From contig CAYSAU010000007.1 in the NCBI GenBank assembly GCA_964429135.1, positions 1 through 64,000 of the forward strand: a stretch of 64,000 nucleotides of DNA. Direction: 5' to 3'. The stretch's first letter is position 1. Every line of letters begins with the position of its first letter. The DNA comes from CAZSDU01 sp964429135. GTDB lineage: Bacteria > Bacteroidota > Bacteroidia > Bacteroidales > FEN-979. The translations under genes were made by a program, and so were the position numbers. The notes under the pieces were generated by a model. That model did no database searches, was not told the DNA's origin, and saw only the letters and a program-made list of their open reading frames with translations. Below are positions 8,884-17,733 of this stretch, piece by piece.

Positions 8884-9812
8884 CAGAAAATCAGTTCGTC
8901 AACCTGGGCTTTATCGGCCATCAGTTGTTTTTTTAATTCTTCAATGGTACCGAGAACCTTTTCTTCTCTGATTCTCTTATGGAAAAGAACAGTCACCACT
9001 TGTCCTTCTATATTTCCGTAGTTTTCGAACAGATGTGTTTCTACTAGGGTATCCAATGGATTTGTCTCATTCTTCCTGATAAAACACATTCCCCTTGAGA
9101 AACTGTCTTCCCCAATTACCGTAACGGCATAGACCCCGTTGGGTGGCACCAGTTTGCAATCTTCCTCAATTCTGACTGAATAGCAGGGAAAACCTATTTC
9201 TTCCAGGATAGGAGGGCTTTTAATAACAGGTCCCTTGATGATGTATTGATGGTCTAAATAGGCATTGGCTTTCTGAATATTCCCCTCCATTAAGGCTTTT
9301 CTGATTTTTGTGGAACTAACGGATTCATTCTGGATATCCTGTTCAGGAATTTCTTCTACTTCAAAACCGGATTCATTGCCCAATTTTTGCAAGGCCTCAT
9401 AATCTCCTTCCCTGTTATGACCGAAATGATGGTTAAAGCCAATGACGATCTTACGGGCATGGAGTTTATTCATCAGGATATTTTTAATAAAATCAACAGA
9501 AGTGATCTTTGAAAATTCAAGGGTAAAAGTCACAATGATGAGGTTATCCAAGCCCGCTTTTTCAAGCAGGGCAATTTTTTCTCTTTGAGAGTTAATCAGA
9601 AAGAGATTTTTTCCTGCAGTTTCAGGATATAGTACCTTTCTGGGGTGGGGGTGGAAAGTGATTAGAACCGTTTCACCGCTTATTTCATTGGCAATTTTCT
9701 TCAACCTCTGCAGGATGACTTTATGCCCTATATGTACCCCGTCGAATGAGCCTGTGGTGACTACCGCATTGCGGATATGGCTGACGTGGTCAAAATTATA
9801 AAATATTTTCAC
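8883..9812 (-). CDS. ribF: RibF-type FAD synthetase with a degenerate riboflavin kinase module
   Basis: A 309-residue protein of the RibF layout. Residues 1-185 form the FMN adenylyltransferase module, with GSFDGVHIGH (21-30), HPHPRKVL (54-61), GFNHHFGHNREGD and SSTKIRKAL, which together look active. Residues about 190-300 align to the riboflavin kinase module, but the family PTAN motif that binds Mg-ATP reads P-C-Y-S (209-212). The usual GMxNIGxRPT region is also replaced (SRGMCFIRKNET); ETHLF, corresponding to the E-x-HIF region, remains. Expected role: FMN to FAD, with doubtful riboflavin phosphorylation. Flavin supply matters to the upstream FMN-dependent hydrogenase flavoproteins. Confidence 0.85.
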   Translation of the reverse strand: MKIFYNFDHVSHIRNAVVTTGSFDGVHIGHKVILQRLKKIANEISGETVLITFHPHPRKVLYPETAGKNLFLINSQREKIALLEKAGLDNLIIVTFTLEFSKITSVDFIKNILMNKLHARKIVIGFNHHFGHNREGDYEALQKLGNESGFEVEEIPEQDIQNESVSSTKIRKALMEGNIQKANAYLDHQYIIKGPVIKSPPILEEIGFPCYSVRIEEDCKLVPPNGVYAVTVIGEDSFSRGMCFIRKNETNPLDTLVETHLFENYGNIEGQVVTVLFHKRIREEKVLGTIEELKKQLMADKAQVDELIF

Positions 9813-9824
9813 AGCGATAATTTT

Positions 9825-10466
9825 CTACTTAATTCGTTCATCATTCTTTTTGGCAAAAAAAGCCACTTTTTCGAGAGAAGTGATCATGTCATATTCTTCC
9901 AGGTAAACATAGGGAGGGACATTCAGTGGTTTTGGTGTGTAATTCAGTATCCCTTTAATGCCTGCCAGCACCATGGTTTCAGCAATTTCGGGGGCTTGCT
10001 CCGTCGGAACAGTGATAATACCGATGGAGATATTATGCTGTTTGATGATGTCGGTCATCTGGTTCAAATGATAACAGGGGACTCCGTCGTACACCCGGTT
10101 GATTTTTTCAGGGTTAATATCAAAGGCTGCAATGATACTGAGTTTTGATCGCTTCCCTTTAAAATAGCTGATCATGGCTTTCCCAAGATTTCCCAATCCG
10201 GCAACGGCAACCCTTTGCCCTTTTTCAGAATCAATAATTTTTCCGATAAGCTCGATCAGTTCCTTGATGTCATATCCTTTGCGCAGATTACCGGAATATC
10301 CGATCAACATCAGGTCGCGCCGAACTTGAACAGGGGTCAGATGCAACATCTGCGCGATTTCATGGGAAAAAACATGGGTCTTTTCCTTTGAGAGGGTCAT
10401 TAATAGGGAACGACGATACTGGCTTAGTCGTTCCACGGTTTTATGGGGAATACTTTTTATAAACAT
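9825..10466 (-). CDS. rex: Redox-sensing transcriptional repressor Rex
   Basis: A 213-residue Rex: an N-terminal winged helix (recognition helix around TPVQVRRDL, 44-52) and a C-terminal Rossmann domain with GLGNLG (90-95) that binds NADH/NAD+. Rex represses fermentation and hydrogenase genes when NAD+ is high and leaves DNA when NADH rises. It sits in the hydrogenase transcript, overlapping the upstream receiver-kinase gene by 10 bases. Palindromes of the Rex type occur before all three hydrogenase operons in this window, so it is probably their direct regulator and, through operon 1, of itself. Confidence 0.93.
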   Translation of the reverse strand: MFIKSIPHKTVERLSQYRRSLLMTLSKEKTHVFSHEIAQMLHLTPVQVRRDLMLIGYSGNLRKGYDIKELIELIGKIIDSEKGQRVAVAGLGNLGKAMISYFKGKRSKLSIIAAFDINPEKINRVYDGVPCYHLNQMTDIIKQHNISIGIITVPTEQAPEIAETMVLAGIKGILNYTPKPLNVPPYVYLEEYDMITSLEKVAFFAKKNDERIK

Positions 10467-11590
10467 GCTTGATTGATTGGAAGTCTGAGTTTAAAGGTGC
10501 TGCCCTGATCCGGAATGCTTGAAACTTCAATGGTTCCTGAGTAATTCTCGATGAGTTTTTTGACAATGGAAAGACCAAGTCCCGTTCCCGAAATATTTTT
10601 TGTCTTTTCGTTTTTTATTCTGACAAAATCACCAAATATTTTCTCCATGTCAGAAGCATTCATGCCAATTCCTGTATCTTCCACGGTTATTTCAATACAT
10701 CCATGATTGTCTTTTACGCGACAGCTCACTTGTCCTCCGTCCTTATTGTATTTTATGGCATTTGAAATAAGATTGTTGAAAATAATCTCCAGCTCATCAG
10801 CATCTGCCTTGATTAACAATTGAGCTGGCCCATCCAGAACCATTTTCACATCCCGTTGTATGGAGTATGGTCGCATGGTATCCATCGCGGTTTTGATGAC
10901 GTGTATGAGGTCAACGTCCGTGATATTTCTTTTATTTTTTCCAGATTCCACTTTAGTAAGATCAAGCAAATCGAGAATCAGGGTACGCATTCCTTTCACC
11001 CTTTCGAGTGAACGGTCGAGCATAACATCATAATCCTCCAGATTGTTTCCCTGTTGTCTTTCCCTGATCATTTTAAGATAACCTTCAATGGCATTCAGCG
11101 GGGCCTTGAGTTCATGGCTGAGTACAGATAAAAAGGTGAAGCGGATCTGTTTGCCCGTATCATGAAGTTTAGTGGTCATTTTTTTCAAAAATACCCGCTT
11201 GGTGATATTTTCAACAGAGGATTTCAATTCCTGGGGTGTGAAGGGTTTCGGGATGAAATCATAGGCCCCGTCGCTGGTGGCTTTTACCGCCAGTTCGAGT
11301 GAAGCATAGGAAGTGATCATGACGACCACAATATTTAGTTGCTTCTTTTTAATGTACTCAAGAACCTCGATTCCCTGGATACCCGGTAGCTTATTATCCA
11401 GCAAGAGAATATCCGGCATATCTCGCTCAATGATTTCTATCCCGGCTTCACCGGTAGAGGCCTCAAGGACTTCAAAATCAAATGCTTCATCCATGAATGG
11501 ATAGTCTACCCGAAAGTTTCTTAAGATGCGGCCTACTCCGCTACGAATACCGGGTTCATCATCAACAACAAGAATTTTTAATGTCGGCAT
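10457..11590 (-). CDS. Receiver-histidine kinase hybrid protein
   Basis: A 377-residue cytoplasmic protein with an N-terminal receiver domain (about 4-125; acidic pocket VDDEPG, phospho-acceptor Asp in LLLDNKLPG) followed by a HisKA/HATPase kinase (H-box VLSHELKAPLNAIEG, then DTGIG and GTGLGLS). No transmembrane or input domain is present other than the receiver. It likely relays a phosphoryl signal from the hydrogenase-linked kinase encoded two genes upstream. Its own output may be another response regulator, since no DNA-binding domain is fused. The 3' end overlaps rex. Confidence 0.88.
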   Translation of the reverse strand: MPTLKILVVDDEPGIRSGVGRILRNFRVDYPFMDEAFDFEVLEASTGEAGIEIIERDMPDILLLDNKLPGIQGIEVLEYIKKKQLNIVVVMITSYASLELAVKATSDGAYDFIPKPFTPQELKSSVENITKRVFLKKMTTKLHDTGKQIRFTFLSVLSHELKAPLNAIEGYLKMIRERQQGNNLEDYDVMLDRSLERVKGMRTLILDLLDLTKVESGKNKRNITDVDLIHVIKTAMDTMRPYSIQRDVKMVLDGPAQLLIKADADELEIIFNNLISNAIKYNKDGGQVSCRVKDNHGCIEITVEDTGIGMNASDMEKIFGDFVRIKNEKTKNISGTGLGLSIVKKLIENYSGTIEVSSIPDQGSTFKLRLPINQACL

Positions 11591-11609
11591 AATCTTTTTT
11601 ACCTCATCA

Positions 11610-12008
11610 TTAGTGATTAATCAATAATTTATCAATTTCCTCTTTTAACTTTTCAGAGCGAATACCCTTATCCAGAAAACAATCAGCTTTAATCCATTTT
11701 CTGTTGTTTTCATCGTTGATGTCAAAACTGATGCCTGTTTCTGCTGCGACTCCCGTGGCAATGATAATGGGAACATCGGGATATTTCTTCTTCATTTTAT
11801 AACATAAAATAAACCCGCTGTCTTCATTTTCCATCATCAGGTCAAGAATGGCAAGGTCAGGCTTCGTTTTCTCGATCAAAGATTCAGCTTCTTTCTGACC
11901 GTCGGCAGTGATCGTTTTGAACCCGAATTTTTCCAACTTAGTCTTTAATTGCAATAGATAATCCGGATCGTCATCCACAATTAGAATCGTTATATTCCCT
12001 GGCTTCAT
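11610..12008 (-). CDS. Single-domain response regulator
   Basis: A 132-residue receiver-only protein with the acidic pair in IVDDDPDY, phospho-Asp in LAILDLMM (about residue 57) and a conserved Lys near FLDKGI. It has no output domain, so it would act by phosphotransfer or protein contact, CheY-like. It lies between the sensory hydrogenase/kinase and the receiver-kinase hybrid, which suggests a three-protein relay. Confidence 0.85.
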   Translation of the reverse strand: MKPGNITILIVDDDPDYLLQLKTKLEKFGFKTITADGQKEAESLIEKTKPDLAILDLMMENEDSGFILCYKMKKKYPDVPIIIATGVAAETGISFDINDENNRKWIKADCFLDKGIRSEKLKEEIDKLLINH

Positions 12009-12073
12009 ATTTAATTAAGAATTAAAAATTAATGATGTATCCTTCTATTACACCTTACCACTTCACCAACTTT

Positions 12074-14056
12074 TTACATTCCTCTTGGTATGGTGATCCT
12101 GAATGTTGTTCCTGTTGGGCCTGCATCCGGATCATCATTAGAGTCGACATGGATTTTTCCTTTATGCATTTTGACAATTCCATAGATCAGTGCAAGTCCT
12201 AAACCGGTACCTTTTCCCATCTCCTTGGTGGTGAAAAATGGGGTGAAAAGCTTATCCATATTTTGTTTGGCAATACCGCTACCTGTATCCGTTACCACGA
12301 AGGTAATCTCATGGCCATTCCCTTCGACCCCAATTTTGAGCAAACCGCCATCAGGCATGGCTTCGATCGCATTTTTTTCAAGGTTGGTCAGCACCTGCAT
12401 CATCTGATCAATGTCAAGCATAGCGATCGGGTCAGCAATGTTTGGTTCAAATGAAAAGTGGATATGTTCCGGTTTGATGATGGAATTTAAACTATGTTCA
12501 GTAAATTTCACCACATTAGTTTCAGAAAAATTCACCTGGTTCTTGCGGGCAAAATTCAGTAATCCGCTGACGATTTTTTTACAACGATCAGCTTGTTCTA
12601 CGATTAGTTTCAGGTCATCTCTTGCAGCATCTCCCTCGGGAGCTTCATCCATCAGGATATTTGAATACATGGTAATAACCCCGAGGGGATTATTCAGCTC
12701 ATGGGCGATTCCGGCAGAAAGCTGACCCATATGGGCCAGCTTCTCTGATTGCTTCAGAGCGGCTTTGGCCTTGGCCAGTTTTTCATTGGAAACATTCAGG
12801 CTATTAATGGAATCATGAAGTTTTTCAATGGCATATGGCAAACACATTTCCGTTTCAGCCAGGCCATTGACAATGGCACTGGCATGATCAACACAGGTAT
12901 CGTATCCGCAAGCGCCGCAGTTGAGATGATCCTGAGGTGTGAATTTTCCCATGCCATGAAGGGCTTCCAGCACATCTTCATTGGTGGGAGGTAAAAGCCG
13001 GCGGTCTTCAGGTGAGAAATGCTGTGATAAGTCTATCTTACTGAATTCTTTGATCTCCTTTTCCCAGATTTCCCGGTTCATATTTCTTAGTTTGGAGGAA
13101 GCATATTTCCCGATGGCAGCGCTTCGTACAAATCTTTTTCCGCCAGGTGATGTTCCCGGCCCCATAATACAACCTTCACAACATAATAGCAGGAGGTTTT
13201 TATCCTTGATCAATCCATCCTCATACTCCCTTATGGCTTCTTTATATTGGATGCGTCCTTCTGCTACGATTACATGTTCTTCAGGAATGTTTTCTTCCCC
13301 GTTGGCAGTATAATATAAACCACGACTGATCGGAAAAATCGCTCCTTTTCCGGAGTGAGGAGGGTCAAAATCGGAGGGCTCGACATCGCCGGCCTGAATA
13401 TTCATTTCCTGAAACATTTCACGCAATTCCATAAATGTCAGCACCTCGTCCACTTCCATGCTTTCTGCTTTTTTTGCAAAACAAGGACCGATAAAAACAA
13501 CTTTGGTTTCATGACCGTATTTTTCTCTTAATACACGGGTCATAGCTAACATGGGAGAGGCAATGGGAGCAAGGTTCCCGACAAGGTCAGGGTGATAATG
13601 GCGGATAAAATACACGATGGCAGGACAGTCAGAGGAAATTATCCCATCTCCCTGGTTTGATTTGATCTTTTTTTCATATTCCCTGGCAACAATGTCAGCC
13701 CCGAATGATACTTCCGTTACATAGTCAAAGCCCAGCTTACGCAACATACCGACCAATACCTTTGGATCTTCTATTTCAGTAAACTCGGCAGGAAAGCTTG
13801 GAGCAATGCAAACAGCAATTTTTTGATCAGATTTCAGCATCTTGTCGACCTCTCCGACTGAACGTAAGGGGATTTTCGCTCCCTGACTGCAAACTTTAAC
13901 GCAGTTCCCGCATCCGATACATCGATCGTTGATCACTTCTGCCTGTCCATTGATGATTTTAATGGCTTTTACTGGGCATTCTCTGAGACAAGTATAGCAA
14001 ACCCTGCACCTGTCCTTCAGGGTGAAAACAAGTTGCCGGTGATAGGATTGACTCAT
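12074..14056 (-). CDS. Sensory [FeFe]-hydrogenase fused to a histidine kinase (HydS-type)
   Basis: A 660-residue fusion. Two [4Fe-4S] ferredoxin motifs lie in the first 60 residues. An H-cluster domain follows, with L1 SSDCP (C144; Asp where catalytic enzymes have the proton-shuttle Cys), L2 GPCFAKK (C192) and L3 CCEGC (C292 and C296), so all four cubane-ligand positions are kept. A further four-Cys Fe-S motif (C380, C383, C388, C405) leads into a coiled linker and a HisKA/HATPase kinase (H452 in IAHELNNPLG; DTGSGI; GTGLGLALI). This fits the group C sensory hydrogenases linked to kinases, which would sense H2 or redox state. It overlaps the hydA1 stop (ATGA) and precedes two receiver proteins. 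Confidence 0.88.
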   Translation of the reverse strand: MSQSYHRQLVFTLKDRCRVCYTCLRECPVKAIKIINGQAEVINDRCIGCGNCVKVCSQGAKIPLRSVGEVDKMLKSDQKIAVCIAPSFPAEFTEIEDPKVLVGMLRKLGFDYVTEVSFGADIVAREYEKKIKSNQGDGIISSDCPAIVYFIRHYHPDLVGNLAPIASPMLAMTRVLREKYGHETKVVFIGPCFAKKAESMEVDEVLTFMELREMFQEMNIQAGDVEPSDFDPPHSGKGAIFPISRGLYYTANGEENIPEEHVIVAEGRIQYKEAIREYEDGLIKDKNLLLLCCEGCIMGPGTSPGGKRFVRSAAIGKYASSKLRNMNREIWEKEIKEFSKIDLSQHFSPEDRRLLPPTNEDVLEALHGMGKFTPQDHLNCGACGYDTCVDHASAIVNGLAETEMCLPYAIEKLHDSINSLNVSNEKLAKAKAALKQSEKLAHMGQLSAGIAHELNNPLGVITMYSNILMDEAPEGDAARDDLKLIVEQADRCKKIVSGLLNFARKNQVNFSETNVVKFTEHSLNSIIKPEHIHFSFEPNIADPIAMLDIDQMMQVLTNLEKNAIEAMPDGGLLKIGVEGNGHEITFVVTDTGSGIAKQNMDKLFTPFFTTKEMGKGTGLGLALIYGIVKMHKGKIHVDSNDDPDAGPTGTTFRITIPRGM

Positions 14057-15774
14057 ATACTTTCCGGTTTAATTCTTGATAGATGAAGTAAGTCAGTGTT
14101 AGTTTCAGTAGTCGGTTTCCCGATGAACTTTTCATAGAGGTCTGAAAGAATTTGATTTTTATGGGCAACTTTGATCATTTCTTCTTCATCCATGTCATAT
14201 AGCACTTTCATTCTGGTCTTCAGATTTTTTTCATCGCTTCCGATGGGTTGTCCTCCACCATTAATACATCCATAGGGACAAGCCATTACTTCAACAAGAT
14301 GAACATCATCTTTCCCTGCCTCGATGTCAGAGAGGAGGTTCTTGACATTGGCAAGACCACTGACAGCCACAACATTGATGAACTGCTTGCCGATTTTTAT
14401 TTTCGCTTCCTTTTTTGTTTTCAGTCCGCGTAATTCTGCTATTTTCATCGGGTTTAATTCCTGGCCGGTCATCATGAAATGTAAGGTACGGAGAATACCT
14501 TCAGATACACCTCCGCAAATTCCGTAAAGTTTTCCGGAAGAGCTGCAGAAGCTGAAGGCGGTTTCAGAGGGTTCAGGTTCAATATTGTTGAAATCAGTAC
14601 CGAAAAGACGAAATAGCCTGGCAAGTTCCCTTGTCGTGAGTACAACATCAACCATATGAGTCTTTTCATCCTTCATGAGCGTATGCTTTGCTTCATACTT
14701 TTTGGAGGTACAAGGCATGACAGAAACGACAAATACATTTTCCGTTGCCCGGCCTGCAGAACTTGATATGTAGCGCTTGATCAGGTTACCCATGATTTGC
14801 TGGGGTGAAAGGCTGGTGGATAAATGTTTGATAAATTCTGGACGAACATCTTCAATATATTTGACCCAGGAAGGGCAACAACTGGTGAAGACCGGAAGCT
14901 TTTCTTTTTTTGTTAACCTGTCCATCAACTCATTAGCCACTTCCATAATGTTAATATCTGCAGAAAAAGCGGTATCAAACACCTGGCGGAAGCCAATTTT
15001 TAGCAGGGCAGCCCTGAGCAAGTTAACGATGTCTTTATTGGCTCTGAGTCCAAGATCTTCTGCGATGGCAGCCGGAACAGTCGGTGAAAACTGTATCACC
15101 GTGTGCAATTTCGGATTGTTCAAGGCTTCTATGACTTGGCGAAGGCTGGAATTTTCAATAAGTGCCCCGGTAGGGCAGACCATTATACATTGTCCACATT
15201 TCACGCAGTTCAATGGGTTCAGTCCCTTGTTGTAGGTCGTGCCTATCCTGCTGTTGCTTCCCCTGCCCATAACTTCAATGGCAGATACTCCGATTATTTC
15301 ATCGCAAACACGCATGCAGCGACCGCAAAGAATACATTTTTCCGGATCACGCACAATGCTGTCACAGCCTTTATCAATCTGCACCCTGGTATATTTTCCA
15401 TGGTATTTTCTTTCCCTGATATCAAGCTCTGTCGCTAGTTTCTGTAATTCGCAGTTGCCGTTTCTTTCACAGTATAAGCAATCATCAGGGTGGTTAGCAA
15501 GTAAAAGTTCTACTATGGTTTTTCTTGCTCTCAACACGCGGGGGGAGTGGGTGTAAATTTTCATCCATTCTTCGACCAAGTGAGAACAAGCCGGGACAAG
15601 CGCAGGTAAACCATCCACTTCCACAATGCACATTCTGCAGGCACCACTTGGTGTAAAATTGCTCAAATGGCATAAGGTAGGGAGCTTGATACCATTCCGT
15701 TGCAGGACCGTCAATATGGTTTCACCCCGCTTGGCAGGAACACTTTGATTATTTATTTCGATATTGAAGAGCAT
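14053..15774 (-). CDS. hydA: [FeFe]-hydrogenase catalytic subunit HydA (operon 1)
   Basis: A 573-residue M3-type subunit: N-terminal [2Fe-2S] domain (C35, C46, C49, C63), a His-ligated [4Fe-4S] motif (H95, C99, C102, C108), two ferredoxin clusters (147-157 and 190-200) and the H-cluster domain with L1 TSCCPSW (C299, C300), L2 MPCTSKK (C355) and L3 MACPYGC (C499, C503). All ligands are present. Differences from the other two HydAs are STSLSPQQ in place of the usual CKSPQQ/AKSPQQ, and GICGGV where the family has GxTGGV. With HydB1 and HydC1 it would form a soluble trimer catalysing reversible H2 oxidation or proton reduction. Confidence 0.93.
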   Translation of the reverse strand: MLFNIEINNQSVPAKRGETILTVLQRNGIKLPTLCHLSNFTPSGACRMCIVEVDGLPALVPACSHLVEEWMKIYTHSPRVLRARKTIVELLLANHPDDCLYCERNGNCELQKLATELDIRERKYHGKYTRVQIDKGCDSIVRDPEKCILCGRCMRVCDEIIGVSAIEVMGRGSNSRIGTTYNKGLNPLNCVKCGQCIMVCPTGALIENSSLRQVIEALNNPKLHTVIQFSPTVPAAIAEDLGLRANKDIVNLLRAALLKIGFRQVFDTAFSADINIMEVANELMDRLTKKEKLPVFTSCCPSWVKYIEDVRPEFIKHLSTSLSPQQIMGNLIKRYISSSAGRATENVFVVSVMPCTSKKYEAKHTLMKDEKTHMVDVVLTTRELARLFRLFGTDFNNIEPEPSETAFSFCSSSGKLYGICGGVSEGILRTLHFMMTGQELNPMKIAELRGLKTKKEAKIKIGKQFINVVAVSGLANVKNLLSDIEAGKDDVHLVEVMACPYGCINGGGQPIGSDEKNLKTRMKVLYDMDEEEMIKVAHKNQILSDLYEKFIGKPTTETNTDLLHLSRIKPESI

Positions 15775-15782
15775 GCTTTGGG

Positions 15783-17732
15783 TTATTTATAATAAATGGC
15801 ATTGAATTTACAACTGTCGTAACAAATACCACAACCGGTACATTTTACTTCAATGATGAAGTGAGGCATCTTAATGCTACCAATGATGGCATTTTCCGGA
15901 CATTTTCTCTGGCACACATTACAGCCATTACACACCTCGGGATCAATAAAGAATGTTCTCAGATCATGGCAAACACCGGCTGCACATCGGCGATCAAAAA
16001 TATGTTCTTCATATTCTTCCCTGAACCATTTCAGGGAACTTAACACGGGGTTGGGTGCATGCTGTCCCAGACCGCAAAGGGATGTATCGCGGATTACTTC
16101 TGCAAGGTTCTCCAACTGAACAACTCCCTTGAAACGTTCAAGGGTTTTATGAGAAGATTCTTCTTTAGGCCTTCGGGTAATGGCATCCAGGATTTCGAGC
16201 ATACGTTTTGTTCCTTCCCTGCATGGGATACACTTCCCGCAACTTTCGTTCTGCAGAAATTCCATCAAATACTTAGATAGGCTAACCATACATACGGAAT
16301 CATCCAAAACAATCAGTCCACCTGAACCCAGGGATGCTCCGATCTCATGAAGAAATTCATACCCAAGACACCTTTCCATGTCCTGCGCAGGGATAAAAAT
16401 ACCTGATGTCCCTCCCAATAGAATAGCCTTCAGTGGTTTGCTGTTCCTAACTCCGCCTGCTATTTTATTGACAATTTCCGAAATCGGGATTCCCATGGGT
16501 ACTTCAACATACCCTGAATGGACAGCCATACCCGATATGGATAATATTTTTGTGCCTTTACTTTCTTTGCTACCTATTGCTTTGAACCAGGAAGGTCCGT
16601 TCTCTATGATGGAAGGGATATTGGCCAGGGTTTCAACATTATTGACGATGGTTGGATATCCCTGGTACCCGATTTCAGCAGGATAGGGGGGCTTCGATTT
16701 GGGTAACCCACGATTGCCCTCCAGACTTGCAATCAACGCGGTTTCTTCACCACAGACAAAAGCTCCTGCACCCTGGCGAATTTGAACAGAAAGATTAAAA
16801 CCACTGCCAAAAATATTTTCTCCCAGAAAACCGTATTCCTTTGCCTGGAGCATAGCATGCTCAAGAATTTCAAAGGGTTGAGCCGGGTTAGATCGGATAT
16901 ATACAAACGCATGACTGGCTCCACAGGCATAGGCGGCGATTGCAATCCCTTCCAGAACGCGGTGAGGATCAGATTCGATGAGCGCACGGTTCATGAACGC
17001 ACCAGGGTCGCTTTCATCTGCATTACAGATCAGGAATTTTTTGTCACCCGCGGTATCCAGGGCAACCTTCCATTTCTTTCCTGTTAAGTATCCGCTTCCT
17101 GACCTGCCTCTCAACTGACTTTGTTCCGCAATCTCACAAACTTTGTCAGCAGTATAATTCAACACCGTTTTGTACAATGCGCGATATCCTCCCCATGCCA
17201 GGTAATCATCAATATTCCTTGGAGAAATCAAGCCTGCATTTCTCAGGATATTCCTGTGTTGCAGGGCAAAAAAGGGAAGCTGATCCATATAGGGGAGATT
17301 GGCCCAACCCTCATGATACATGCTTCTGTATTGACCAAGGACCATATCCTCGGGAATTGTTCTGTGAAAAACGGACTGAAGCAAATTTTCAACCTTGTCT
17401 TCCGTTACATGGTGAAAAGAAACCCTCGATTTACCCGGAAGCTGAATATCCAGTAAAGGTTCTGCGGAACATAAACCAGCACAACCGACAGCGATTAATT
17501 CAACATCCATGTGGTTGGCCAGGATAAATTGTTCAACCGCTTTCCATGTATGGAGAGCACCTGAAATCACACCACAGGTGCTGGTCCCGATATATATATG
17601 AGGTCGTTCAATTTTTTCCCGCCTTAAAAATATCAACCGATCCTCGGTTTTTTTGTCAAAAATTCCGGAATAGTTTTTTAGGACTTTTTCTAAAAGGAAA
17701 TTTTTATTATCGGTGGATGTTTTTTCAGACAT
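15783..17732 (-). CDS. hydB: Hydrogenase flavoprotein subunit HydB (NuoF-like, operon 1), altered flavin loop
   Basis: A 649-residue NuoF-type subunit with an N-terminal thioredoxin-like Fe-S domain (TCGVISGA; C53, C84, C88), the FMN/NADH domain, the [4Fe-4S] site ESCGKCIPCREG and two C-terminal ferredoxin motifs (CNGCNVCQRKC and CTGCGICYDSC). The glycine-rich loop that is GRGGGGFPTG in the operon 2 subunit reads GRSGSGYLTG (209-218). The YIRAEYP segment reads YIRSNPA, losing a conserved Glu. Other blocks (CNADESDPGAF, GAGAFVCGEETAL) are kept. The full accessory Fe-S set resembles bifurcating enzymes, but nucleotide or flavin handling may differ. Confidence 0.9.
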   Translation of the reverse strand: MSEKTSTDNKNFLLEKVLKNYSGIFDKKTEDRLIFLRREKIERPHIYIGTSTCGVISGALHTWKAVEQFILANHMDVELIAVGCAGLCSAEPLLDIQLPGKSRVSFHHVTEDKVENLLQSVFHRTIPEDMVLGQYRSMYHEGWANLPYMDQLPFFALQHRNILRNAGLISPRNIDDYLAWGGYRALYKTVLNYTADKVCEIAEQSQLRGRSGSGYLTGKKWKVALDTAGDKKFLICNADESDPGAFMNRALIESDPHRVLEGIAIAAYACGASHAFVYIRSNPAQPFEILEHAMLQAKEYGFLGENIFGSGFNLSVQIRQGAGAFVCGEETALIASLEGNRGLPKSKPPYPAEIGYQGYPTIVNNVETLANIPSIIENGPSWFKAIGSKESKGTKILSISGMAVHSGYVEVPMGIPISEIVNKIAGGVRNSKPLKAILLGGTSGIFIPAQDMERCLGYEFLHEIGASLGSGGLIVLDDSVCMVSLSKYLMEFLQNESCGKCIPCREGTKRMLEILDAITRRPKEESSHKTLERFKGVVQLENLAEVIRDTSLCGLGQHAPNPVLSSLKWFREEYEEHIFDRRCAAGVCHDLRTFFIDPEVCNGCNVCQRKCPENAIIGSIKMPHFIIEVKCTGCGICYDSCKFNAIYYK

Positions 17733-17733
17733 A

